A stretch of 20,926 bases of DNA, taken from positions 1 to 20,926 of IMG/VR virus record IMGVR_UViG_3300037069_001537; one strand, given 5' to 3'. Positions within the stretch are counted from its first letter, which is position 1. Every line of letters begins with the position of its first letter. Under the pieces are notes generated by a model. The model was not told where the DNA came from. It did no database searches and saw nothing but the letters and a program-made list of their open reading frames with translations. Both the position numbers and the translations under genes were made by a program. This document shows positions 12,298-19,449 of this stretch, piece after piece. Origin of the DNA: a virus.

Positions 12298-14127
12298 CTA
12301 CACCGTCCCGGTGCGTAGCGCCCCGGTCAGCCCTACGCGGCGGTCGTGGGCGTCGAGGATGCGGCGTATCTGCCGGGCGGTGCTCTCGGGGTCCACGGCC
12401 CCTTGAATCACGATGGTGGGCGCCGTTTGGGCAGTGCCCCCGGTGCGGGTGCTGTAGAGCCCGGCAGAACGGAACCCGCCCCCACCCACCCCGGCACCGG
12501 GCGCGGGCGGCGCCGATTTGCCGATCACACTGGAGAGCCACGAGGGCGGCTTGGGCCAGGAGATTGACGGCACCTTGATACGGCCCAACCACCCCACCAG
12601 GGTTTGCACGGCACTGACCACGGCCCCCACCGCCGATTGCACGGCATGGAATGGTGCGGCCAGGACCGAGGCAAGCCCGGCCATGGCGCCCCGGATACCG
12701 GCCACCATGGACGCCCATGTCCGGGTTACCCACCCGGTGACCGAGGAGACCACGGAGCGTATGCCGTTGAATGCGGCGGTGATGACGGCCACGACGGCGT
12801 TGAACACGGCCCGGACCACGGTCAGATAGGCGGTCACGTAGGCACGGAGCACGGCCCACACGACACCCCACACCGCGACGATGACGCGGCCCACGGCGGC
12901 GGCGGCTGTTTGGATAGCCGCCCACATGCCCAGCACAAAAGCTCGGAACGCAGCCGACCTATTCCACAACAGGATGATGACGGCCACCAGGGCGATAACC
13001 GCGATGATGACCAGCCCTATCGGGTTGGCACTCATGGCGACGTTCCAAAGCCATTGGGCGGCGGCAGCGGCCTTGCTCGCGGCGCTCGCGGCAATGGTCG
13101 CGGTGGTCGAGGCAACCACGGCGGCGGCGGCGGCGATGGCGGCGGGCGCGGTGCGCAGCCACGCCACAAGCTCCAGATACTTGATGCCCAACCACGTCCC
13201 AAGGGTCGAGGTCGAGAGGGCGGTGGCGGCGGCGGCTACGGCCTGCCCGGCAGCGTAAATTTTCATGGCCACGTTCACGGCCAGGACGGCGCCGACAAGC
13301 CCGAGGATCACCCCCATGAGGACGTTGGCGGCGGCGGCGTTGTCGTGCATGAAAGACGCGAGCCCGGACAGGGCCCCGGACAGGGCGACGACGGCGGGTA
13401 GGAGGGCCTGCCCTATGGCGGCTTGGGCGTCCTGCCATTTGGCGGTTGCCACCTGTTGGGCGTGGGCGGCGGTGTCGGTCTCGCGGGCGAACGCCCCATG
13501 CGCGTCGGCGGCGCCTGCGGTGAGGAGTGCCAGGGTGGCCATGGCGGACGCGTTTTTGCCTGCGGCGCCTGTGAGTTTGGCGGTGCCGTCCGCCGCCTTT
13601 TTGGCGTTGATGTCGCTCTGCTTTATCGAAATCCCGTATTTCTCGATGGGGTCGAACTCGCCTCGCAGGGTGGACCCCAGAGCGGCCACGGCGTCGGCGG
13701 TGGTGCCACCGAATTGGGCGGCGAGGTCGGCGCCCATCTTGATGAGGTCGTTTGTCTGCCCGGTCACTTGCTCCAGGGGGACGCCCATGCCCTTTAGTTG
13801 GGCCCCGGTCACCGCCGCCATTTCGAGATAGGCAGCCTGTGAGAGCCCCACCGCGTCAGCCGATGTCTTGGACCACGCCTTGACCTGATCGGCGTTACGC
13901 CCGAACACCGATTCGACTGCCCCCATTGCTTGCTCGGTGCGGGAGGCGGCGTCCACGGTGGTTTTGGCAAACGCCAGGACGGCCCCGCCGATCAGCCCGG
14001 CAGGTATGGCGGCTTTGGCCACCCCCTTGGTGAACTTGTCCACCCCGGTGGCGGCTTTGTTGAGCCCGGCTTGGGCCTGTGAGTAGTCGGTGAGGATTTT
14101 GATAGCGAGTATCGCCGACCGTGCCAC
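12298..14127 (-). CDS. Tape measure protein
   Basis: A 609-residue protein from GTG 14127, with ribosome binding site AGGAGGTGAGG just upstream. It opens with [20 protein letters not shown] and [20 protein letters not shown], shows the phage tail tape-measure '[20 protein letters not shown]' region, and has long alanine/valine-rich hydrophobic stretches (about 255-450) typical of these proteins. It sits after the G/G-T chaperones and before tail-tip genes, the standard place. Tape measure length sets tail length; at the usual 0.15 nm per residue this predicts about 90 nm, a flexible-tailed siphovirus. The segment [20 protein letters not shown] near the end is a common C-terminal motif. Confidence 0.93.
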   Translation of the reverse strand: MARSAILAIKILTDYSQAQAGLNKAATGVDKFTKGVAKAAIPAGLIGGAVLAFAKTTVDAASRTEQAMGAVESVFGRNADQVKAWSKTSADAVGLSQAAYLEMAAVTGAQLKGMGVPLEQVTGQTNDLIKMGADLAAQFGGTTADAVAALGSTLRGEFDPIEKYGISIKQSDINAKKAADGTAKLTGAAGKNASAMATLALLTAGAADAHGAFARETDTAAHAQQVATAKWQDAQAAIGQALLPAVVALSGALSGLASFMHDNAAAANVLMGVILGLVGAVLAVNVAMKIYAAGQAVAAAATALSTSTLGTWLGIKYLELVAWLRTAPAAIAAAAAVVASTTATIAASAASKAAAAAQWLWNVAMSANPIGLVIIAVIALVAVIILLWNRSAAFRAFVLGMWAAIQTAAAAVGRVIVAVWGVVWAVLRAYVTAYLTVVRAVFNAVVAVITAAFNGIRSVVSSVTGWVTRTWASMVAGIRGAMAGLASVLAAPFHAVQSAVGAVVSAVQTLVGWLGRIKVPSISWPKPPSWLSSVIGKSAPPAPGAGVGGGGFRSAGLYSTRTGGTAQTAPTIVIQGAVDPESTARQIRRILDAHDRRVGLTGALRTGTV

Positions 14128-14131
14128 GTCC

Positions 14132-14607
14132 TCACCTCCTACGGCTTGCCGCTCGGGCCCTCTCGGCCCGCTCCCCCAACAGGTCCAGAACCGTTGCTAT
14201 CACTTGGTCGTCGGCGTCCCACCACCACGGCGGCGGTATGCCGATGTCGTAGACGTCTGCTATCTCGCAAATCAGCCGGGCACGGGACCCGGTGGGAAAG
14301 GGTCCACCCCGGTGGTGTCCTCCTCGTCCTCGTCGGCGTCGAGGTTGGCCACGTCGAGGGTTGACGCCTCCCACGCCTCGTAGGTCACATCGGCGGGGAG
14401 GCGCCCCTCCCGGCGTACCGCGTGCCAGGAGATAAACGTGAGCCACTTGAACGGGGCGTCTTTAAGCTCGGGCCAGTGATGCTTGCCACGGGTCATGTCC
14501 CACGCGATCAGGTCGGGGTTGAGGGTCTGCACCTCGATGACCTCGGGGGCGTCGATAGACCCCCGCAGCACCCGCAGCCGGGGGGAGGAGAGTTTGTAAT
14601 CTGCCAT
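14132..14607 (-). CDS. Tail assembly chaperone G-T fusion made by -1 frameshift
   Basis: The G frame from ATG 14607 and a second frame ending TAG at 14132 join if ribosomes slip back one base at CCCTTTC (14302-14296 on the minus strand). After the slip the protein continues [40 protein letters not shown] and ends [14 protein letters not shown], giving 158 residues in total. The second frame alone has no good start. G and G-T chaperones with this switch are found before the tape measure gene in almost all siphoviruses; they hold the tape measure protein during tail assembly. The '[11 protein letters not shown]' part is typical of the T domain. Frequency of slippage cannot be told from the sequence. 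Confidence 0.85.
14272..14607 (-). CDS. Tail assembly chaperone G (unshifted product)
   Basis: The 111-residue unshifted product from ATG 14607: [60 protein letters not shown] and an acidic end [20 protein letters not shown]. The 'D...W(D/E)...RGK..WP.......WL.F..W.A.RR.G' pattern is the typical actinophage G protein. Normally it is the more abundant partner. The slip site covers residues 102-104 (Asp-Pro-Phe), close to its stop, as usual for G proteins. Confidence 0.88.
   Translation of the reverse strand: MADYKLSSPRLRVLRGSIDAPEVIEVQTLNPDLIAWDMTRGKHHWPELKDAPFKWLTFISWHAVRREGRLPADVTYEAWEASTLDVANLDADEDEEDTTGVDPFPPGPVPG
14296..14302 (-). promoter_or_regulatory. Slippery heptamer CCCTTTC for -1 frameshifting
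   Basis: On the minus strand the zero frame reads GAC CCT TTC, i.e. C-CCT-TTC, an X-XXY-YYZ heptamer. A -1 slip re-pairs the two tRNAs with CCC and TTT. The zero-frame stop comes about 7 codons later, and the -1 frame stays open to 14132. Confidence 0.8.
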
Positions 14608-14611
14608 GGGC

Positions 14612-14995
14612 TTATGCGCCTCTCACTTGGTCTAGGACACGCTGCACGGCTTTGTAGTAGGCAACCGTCCAGGTCGGTTCGGTGTCGTGGGCGGCGTCCA
14701 CGAGGAACGGGTTAGCGGCGATGTTGCGGCGCGGCCACCCCCAGTGAATGGGCCCGGCATACGGCACCCCGGCCCGGCCCGCCCGAACCACGGCCATGGA
14801 CACAGCGCGGTTGCCTCGCACGGTCCCGGCCAGGGTCCCGCTCACGTGGGGGGCCCTGACCGTGGCGGCGCTACTGACGGTCGAGGCGGCGGCGGCGTTG
14901 GCGTCTTTGAGGTCTGCCACGTCGAGCCCGGCACGGCGCAACGACGCCCGAAGCTCACGGGCGCCGCGCACCTCAACGATGCCACCACCGGCCAT
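14612..14995 (-). CDS. HK97 gp10-like head-tail/tail completion protein
   Basis: A 127-residue protein from ATG 14995. It starts MAGGGIVEVRGARELRASLR, has APHVSGTLAGTVRGNRAVSM ('A P...G.L..S/T.R'), VPYAGPIHWGWPRRNIAANP and a C-terminal amphipathic helix VAYYKAVQRVLDQVRG. The 'G.L..T.R.....A.V..G...VPYA..IHWG.P.R...A.PFL..A' pattern is typical of HK97 gp10-type proteins, which join the tail to the connector. It lies after the tail tube gene, whereas such genes usually come before it. Confidence 0.75.
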   Translation of the reverse strand: MAGGGIVEVRGARELRASLRRAGLDVADLKDANAAAASTVSSAATVRAPHVSGTLAGTVRGNRAVSMAVVRAGRAGVPYAGPIHWGWPRRNIAANPFLVDAAHDTEPTWTVAYYKAVQRVLDQVRGA

Positions 14996-14996
14996 G

Positions 14997-15416
14997 TCAG
15001 GGCCCGTAGGTGTAGGTAACCTCGCCGACGATGCCCCACTCAAAGTCACTCGTCAGGTCGGCGCCCATGTCGCCCGCCCCGAAGTCGAGCGGGTCAATCA
15101 CCAGGATGCCCGCCGCCTTGGTCACCGCCGATGTCAGGGGCGTGAACTCAAACGCCTGTTGGGTGCCCTTGGCCGACTGTGACAGCGCGAATAGCCCCGC
15201 CGCGTCGGCGATGTCGGTGTCCAGATTGCCGGTGATTTTGAATGTGTAGGTGCGGGTCCCGGGGCGCACGTCGCCGCAGAGTTTGGTCGTCGGGTCGGTC
15301 TCGTTTTTGTCGTGGGTAATGGTGATGTTGTTGACGAGGCACGACGCGTCAATCTCGGTGCCGGTGGCCCCGACCGTGAACGTGCCCGGCCCCAACACCT
15401 CAGTCTGTGCCGTCAT
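14997..15416 (-). CDS. Major tail (tube) protein
   Basis: A 139-residue protein from ATG 15416. Sequence begins MTAQTEVLGPGTFTVGATGT with CLVNNITITHDKNETDPTTK, CGDVRPGTRTYTFKITGNLD, FALSQSAKGTQQAFEFTPLT and GADLTSDFEWGIVGEVTYTY. The beta-sandwich order ('.G.....I....T.V.I.......T.LCGD......Y...I.G......') and position between the connector genes and the chaperones identify a tail tube subunit. It would polymerise into the siphovirus tail. Length is at the short end for tube proteins. Confidence 0.85.
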   Translation of the reverse strand: MTAQTEVLGPGTFTVGATGTEIDASCLVNNITITHDKNETDPTTKLCGDVRPGTRTYTFKITGNLDTDIADAAGLFALSQSAKGTQQAFEFTPLTSAVTKAAGILVIDPLDFGAGDMGADLTSDFEWGIVGEVTYTYGP

Positions 15417-15429
15417 GGTGGATCACTCC

Positions 15430-15792
15430 CTAACAGGTGGAGACGGTCACCCGGGCGGTTATGCCGGGCATGGTGGATTGGTTGGTTTCGAACACCACGA
15501 GCACCGGGCCCACAGTCTCGACGGTGCCGCACTTGGACAGCGCGGCCATCACCTCCTCGATAAGCCCGTCTGCGGCGTCCACGGTGTCGGGGTGGTAGCC
15601 CGAGGGAAGCAACACCCGCACGTCGTAGGTATGGACGACAGGGTGGGCGAGTTTCCCACCCCGGTAATGGGACTCGGCCCACACCGGCCACGCGGCACCG
15701 GCCACCGGGGTGTCAGGCATGGTGGCGAACGGTTGAAGCTCGGGCACCGTTGCCAGGGCCTCGACCACCGCATCCCGCGCCGACAGCATCAC
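15430..15792 (-). CDS. Tail terminator-like protein
   Basis: A 120-residue protein from GTG 15792 (GTGA overlap); an ATG at 15789 immediately follows and would also couple as TGATG. It begins MMLSARDAVVEALATVPELQ, contains VVHTYDVRVLLPSGYHPDTV with DAADGLIEEVMAALSKCGTV and ends ITARVTVSTC. Position just before the tail tube gene and the helix-strand pattern fit the tail terminator (gpU-like) group, which caps the tail. Identification relies mainly on gene order. Confidence 0.65.
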   Translation of the reverse strand: MMLSARDAVVEALATVPELQPFATMPDTPVAGAAWPVWAESHYRGGKLAHPVVHTYDVRVLLPSGYHPDTVDAADGLIEEVMAALSKCGTVETVGPVLVVFETNQSTMPGITARVTVSTC

Positions 15793-16133
15793 GCCACCAC
15801 GTGCAGCCGGTAGGACGCCTCTAGCCGCGACACCTCGGCGTCATAGGAGGCGAGACGCTGGGGCCCGAACTCGGCGGCGGTGTCGGTGTAGAAACCCAGA
15901 GCGATGTTGCGGGCGGCGCACTGTCGTTGCACCCGCCGCAGCAGGGCCCGCCCCAACGCGGCGGGGTAGGTGGCCTCCTGCCCCGCCTCGTCGGGGTCGT
16001 CGGGCACCTCGCAGGTACGGGCTTGGATATCAAGCTCGGCCTCACGGATAGCCGCCAGGTCGGCGTCGGGGATGCCTTGCGCGGACACGTTCGCCCACGC
16101 TCGGCACTCCTCGGCGGTGGGGACTCCGATCAC
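15789..16133 (-). CDS. Head-tail connector (gp6-like)
   Basis: A 114-residue protein from GTG 16133 (GTGA overlap with the capsid stop). It starts MIGVPTAEECRAWANVSAQG and has ADLAAIREAELDIQARTCEV, YPAALGRALLRRVQRQCAAR and GFYTDTAAEFGPQRLASYDA. A helix bundle with 'P..A.L.R...L.........ALGF' is the form of phage head-tail connector or adaptor proteins that sit under the portal. Directly downstream of the capsid gene, as expected. Confidence 0.72.
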   Translation of the reverse strand: MIGVPTAEECRAWANVSAQGIPDADLAAIREAELDIQARTCEVPDDPDEAGQEATYPAALGRALLRRVQRQCAARNIALGFYTDTAAEFGPQRLASYDAEVSRLEASYRLHVVA

Positions 16134-17317
16134 TTGTCAGACCTTGACGCGGACTGGGTGCCTGCGGTGGCGGACACGGAGCACTCGACGAGGGCGGCGG
16201 GGCGGGTAACGATGGTCTTACTGCGGCGCTCGGCCAGGATCGTAAACACGTTCGACAGGAACGTGCTGGCATGGCTGTCGGTGATGTAGAGCGACACCCC
16301 GGAGCGGGTGTAATGCTGCACCCCGGCCCGGAAGTCGCCCACCGTGGCGGTGCCCAGCGGCTGGGCGTTGTCGGCGATCACCGAGAGTCCCCAGTAGTTG
16401 GTATTGATGACGGGCCCGGCCATGGTGCCGCCGAGAATGGCGATATCCAGGGTTGCCCAGTCGGCGGGGTTCACTAGTACCGCGTTGGGGTTGTAGCCCG
16501 CCGCCTGCACGGTGCCGATGCCCACCCGGATGGCGGACAGCAGGGAGTCGCCCAGCGGCACGGTGGCGGTCGGCAGGGCGGCGGCTGCCAGGGCGGCGGC
16601 AGCCTCCGACTCCTCGGCCACCAGCACCTCCCGCTGAAGCTCGCCGTCGATCAGCGACCGCACGGCGGGCGCGTCCTCCACGAGTTGCCGCGTGAGTTGG
16701 GTGTAAACCGCGATGGTGTCCAGCGTTGACGGGGTGACGGTCGGCGCATACTCCGCCGATGGCTTGCCCGTTTTCTCGGCGACGATGGCGGCGCCGCCCT
16801 GAATCTTGGCCCACACCACCACGTCGATGGCGTTTTGGGAGACGGTAACCCCGGTCATGGCGTCGATCAGCGGGGTAGGGGTGGGCGGCGCGGTGGCGTC
16901 CACCGTGACGGTGCCGCCCTTCCACCCTGCGGCGATGAGGTCAGCCACCCCGGTGGGAATGGCGCGAACCTGCGGGGTGTCGAGGCTGAGGCGCCCGGAC
17001 GTGCCACGGGCGGGGTAGCCGGTGAACACCTCAGAGCGCACAAACGCCTCCCCCCATGACTGACGCGTCAGGGGCTCGCGGGGGTCGTCGCGGTGCTGGG
17101 CCTTGGCTAGCCGCCCGTCGAGGGCGTCCGCCGCCGCCTGACGCTCCAGCAGGGAGGCGAGAGTGCCCGCCCTCTTGTCGAGGTCGTCGGCGCGGGCCTG
17201 AAGCTCGCCAAAAGTCTTGTCGTCGGGGCTGAAGTCGTCGGACTCAGCCATCGCCAGGGCGGCGTTGCGGGCCTCATCACGTTCGGCCCGAATCTTGTCG
17301 AGGACAGCGGTACTCAT
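16130..17317 (-). CDS. Major capsid protein, HK97 fold
   Basis: A 395-residue protein from ATG 17317, preceded by GGGGAG. A longer frame to 17413 is basic and unlike the family. Residues about 1-90 form a charged coiled coil (MSTAVLDKIRAERDEARN, ELQARADDLDKRAGTLASLL), the delta/scaffold domain removed by the prohead protease. The rest follows HK97-type capsids: AAIVAEKTGKPSAEYAPTVT, IAVYTQLTRQLVEDAPAVRS, LVNPADWATLDIAILGGTMA, GLSVIADNAQPLGTATVGDF and FTILAERRSKTIVTRPAALV. It assembles into the icosahedral shell. The upstream gap 17318-17437 (120 bases) shows only a short inverted repeat GACATGGATGTC at 17338-17349. Confidence 0.92.
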   Translation of the reverse strand: MSTAVLDKIRAERDEARNAALAMAESDDFSPDDKTFGELQARADDLDKRAGTLASLLERQAAADALDGRLAKAQHRDDPREPLTRQSWGEAFVRSEVFTGYPARGTSGRLSLDTPQVRAIPTGVADLIAAGWKGGTVTVDATAPPTPTPLIDAMTGVTVSQNAIDVVVWAKIQGGAAIVAEKTGKPSAEYAPTVTPSTLDTIAVYTQLTRQLVEDAPAVRSLIDGELQREVLVAEESEAAAALAAAALPTATVPLGDSLLSAIRVGIGTVQAAGYNPNAVLVNPADWATLDIAILGGTMAGPVINTNYWGLSVIADNAQPLGTATVGDFRAGVQHYTRSGVSLYITDSHASTFLSNVFTILAERRSKTIVTRPAALVECSVSATAGTQSASRSDK

Positions 17318-17437
17318 GTGGGTCAACTCCCCGGAATAGACATGGATGTCAGTCCACGGGGGTGGTTCCCGGTGCGGGGTGTGCCTCGACATGCTCCGAG
17401 GGGCGCCCGGCAATGGTTCGCAAAACCGCTGCCACCA

Positions 17438-18022
17438 CTATGACGTCAGGGCCCGCAGATGGGCAATGGCCAACTCCCGGGCGTGGTCGCCCTCCAGGTC
17501 CCGCACCGACGCCACAAACGCGGCATCCCCATAGGCGCCGTGCGGCACCAGGGCCACCCCGAGGAGTTGCCCCCGGTAGTGCCGCACGTGCAGCCCGTCA
17601 CGGCGGCGGGTCACCCGGTAGCCGTCCTGTGGGGCCCGAAACTCAATCGAGCATTGGTCGAGGGTGCCGTCTGTGGCAAGCTCGCGGGCCTCCAGCGCGG
17701 CGGCGGTGTTCGAAAACTTGGCCCGCACCCACACCCCGTCAGCCCGGTCCTCCACCGTTTTGGCGTGCCCGATCAGCACCCCGCCCGCGTTGGCGTGCCG
17801 GTGCCAGAACTTGACCCGGTGGGCGGCGTTGGCGGCGGCGGCGAACGTGCCGGGCGCGAACGACTCCCACAGCTCGGCCTCTAGTTCGGCCTCGACCCCA
17901 TACGGCGCGGCCCGTAGCAACACGGTGCCCTCGTCGGCGTCGATGGCCTCGACGGTGGCCTCTCGGATTTGGACGGCGCCGAACCGTGGCAGGGCCTCCA
18001 GGTCGGTAAGGGTGGCGGTCAT
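17438..18022 (-). CDS. Prohead protease
   Basis: A 194-residue protein from ATG 18022 (ATGA overlap with portal). It has AAPYGVEAELEAELWESFAP, VKFWHRHANAGGVLIGHAKT with the candidate catalytic histidine (His74 or His76), ATDGTLDQCSIEFRAPQDGY with Ser125 as likely nucleophile, and LLGVALVPHGAYGDAAFVAS. This is the HK97 U35-type serine protease pattern. It should clip the capsid N-terminal delta domain during maturation. Placement between portal and capsid is canonical. Confidence 0.9.
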   Translation of the reverse strand: MTATLTDLEALPRFGAVQIREATVEAIDADEGTVLLRAAPYGVEAELEAELWESFAPGTFAAAANAAHRVKFWHRHANAGGVLIGHAKTVEDRADGVWVRAKFSNTAAALEARELATDGTLDQCSIEFRAPQDGYRVTRRRDGLHVRHYRGQLLGVALVPHGAYGDAAFVASVRDLEGDHARELAIAHLRALTS

Positions 18023-19326
18023 GGTGTCGGCCCTCCTGCGGGTGGTGCGGGGTTGTCGGTGGGGGGTGGTAGGGGCGGCAGCCCTTCCAGGGCTCGCACC
18101 TCGTCAAGCGTGAGGATTCCAGCGGCCAGGGCGGCGCTGTAGGCGGCGATTCGCTCGGACATGGCGGGGTTGGCGAACCCGTCGAGGTTGACGGTCACCG
18201 TTTGGTTGCCCGGCAGGAGTGCGCTCAACGTGTCCTGCACGGCGGCGATCCACGGGCCTAGCCCAAAGTCGCGGTGGTTCTCCCACGCGTCTCGGAGGTT
18301 GGTGTAGGTGGCCGAGTTGTTGAGCCCCGCGCCCAACGTCATGGGGTCCAGCCCGAACGCAAAGGCGACGTCTGCGACGTTCAGCCGTTTCACTTGGTCG
18401 AGGGCGGCGTCAACGGGCGACAGCGACAGGGGGACAAAGCTCGTGGTCGAGTTGAGGACGGCAATACTGCGGCGGGCACTCGACCCGTGGTTGGCCAACC
18501 ACTTGGATTTGAGTTTGTCGGCCTGCGGCTCGGTCATGCCCGGCACCTCGGTTTTGAGGTATCCGTTAGGGATGCCCGCCCGGAATTGCCCGGCTTGGTA
18601 GGTGTCGATGTTGCCCGCCATGGTGAACACCCCGGGGGACATGGCAAACACGCCTTGGCTCATGCCCTCGGTGTCGATGGGCGACAACGGATTGCGGAGG
18701 ACGGTGATGTGAACCCCCGGGCCCTCGGGCAATGTGCCCTCGGGGGTGAACGTGACGGCGCCCTCGGTGGTGTCCACCTGCCAGCACAGCCGCCCCGACC
18801 CATCGCGCATGGTGTGCAGGAACCCCGGATGCACCACCCGCATGGTGCCCGCCATTGGCTGCCCCGCACTGTCGGGCTGCCAGATAAAAGCACCCACCCC
18901 CCACCACAGCGCCGACCGGATCAACTCGGCCCAGAACACCGACCGCACCCGCTGCACGGCGCTCGGGGCCAGGGTCACGGGGAAACGGTCATCGGGGCGG
19001 GCCAACATCGGGTCAGTCAGCCACCGGGGCGACCCCACCGGGGCGCCGCCCAACGTCGCCTCCAGCACCCGGAACGGGGCCACCGTCAACGGCCCGGTAA
19101 TCAGCGCGGTGGCCCTCGTGACGGTCGGCACCGCCCCACCCCACCCGTGCGGCCACGGCCCGTTAGGGCCAATCGGTGTTGCGCCCCCGCCGCTGTCGAG
19201 CCCGATCCACCACAGAGCGGGGGGGTAGTCGGATGGGAACCCCTCGGGGTCATTCACCAGGAAATCCCCGGTGGTGCGGGCGTATGCGGCGCGGTCGAGG
19301 ATGCGTGACCGGGGAAGTGTCGGCAT
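18019..19326 (-). CDS. Portal protein
   Basis: A 435-residue protein from ATG 19326, with AAGGG eight bases upstream; the frame stays open to 19413, but the extra residues are unlike the family. Key stretches: PPALWWIGLDSGGG, LIRSALWWGVGAFIWQPDSA, FRAGIPNGYLKTEVPGMTEP, ARRSIAVLNSTTSFVPLSLS, VKRLNVADVAFAFGLDPMTL and a C-terminal AAGILTLDEVRALEGLPPLP. This is the standard actinophage HK97-type portal, the dodecameric ring through which DNA enters. The gap between terminase and portal (19327-19449, 123 bases) has an imperfect GGAAA/TTTCC hairpin and one AAGCTCGG; no gene seen. Confidence 0.88.
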   Translation of the reverse strand: MPTLPRSRILDRAAYARTTGDFLVNDPEGFPSDYPPALWWIGLDSGGGATPIGPNGPWPHGWGGAVPTVTRATALITGPLTVAPFRVLEATLGGAPVGSPRWLTDPMLARPDDRFPVTLAPSAVQRVRSVFWAELIRSALWWGVGAFIWQPDSAGQPMAGTMRVVHPGFLHTMRDGSGRLCWQVDTTEGAVTFTPEGTLPEGPGVHITVLRNPLSPIDTEGMSQGVFAMSPGVFTMAGNIDTYQAGQFRAGIPNGYLKTEVPGMTEPQADKLKSKWLANHGSSARRSIAVLNSTTSFVPLSLSPVDAALDQVKRLNVADVAFAFGLDPMTLGAGLNNSATYTNLRDAWENHRDFGLGPWIAAVQDTLSALLPGNQTVTVNLDGFANPAMSERIAAYSAALAAGILTLDEVRALEGLPPLPPPTDNPAPPAGGPTP

Positions 19327-19449
19327 GGCCGTAGCCCTTGACTCGGGGGGCGGGGAAACGGGCCGACACTGGCACCTAACACGCAGGGTAGACCCAAGCT
19401 CGGGGGCCACCACCCCCCCACAAGCCCCGGAAAGGGCGTTTTCCCGGCC

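Noticed and set aside
19327-19413. Longer portal start at 19413
   Set aside because: The added residues are unlike portal N-termini, and ATG 19326 has a good ribosome binding site.
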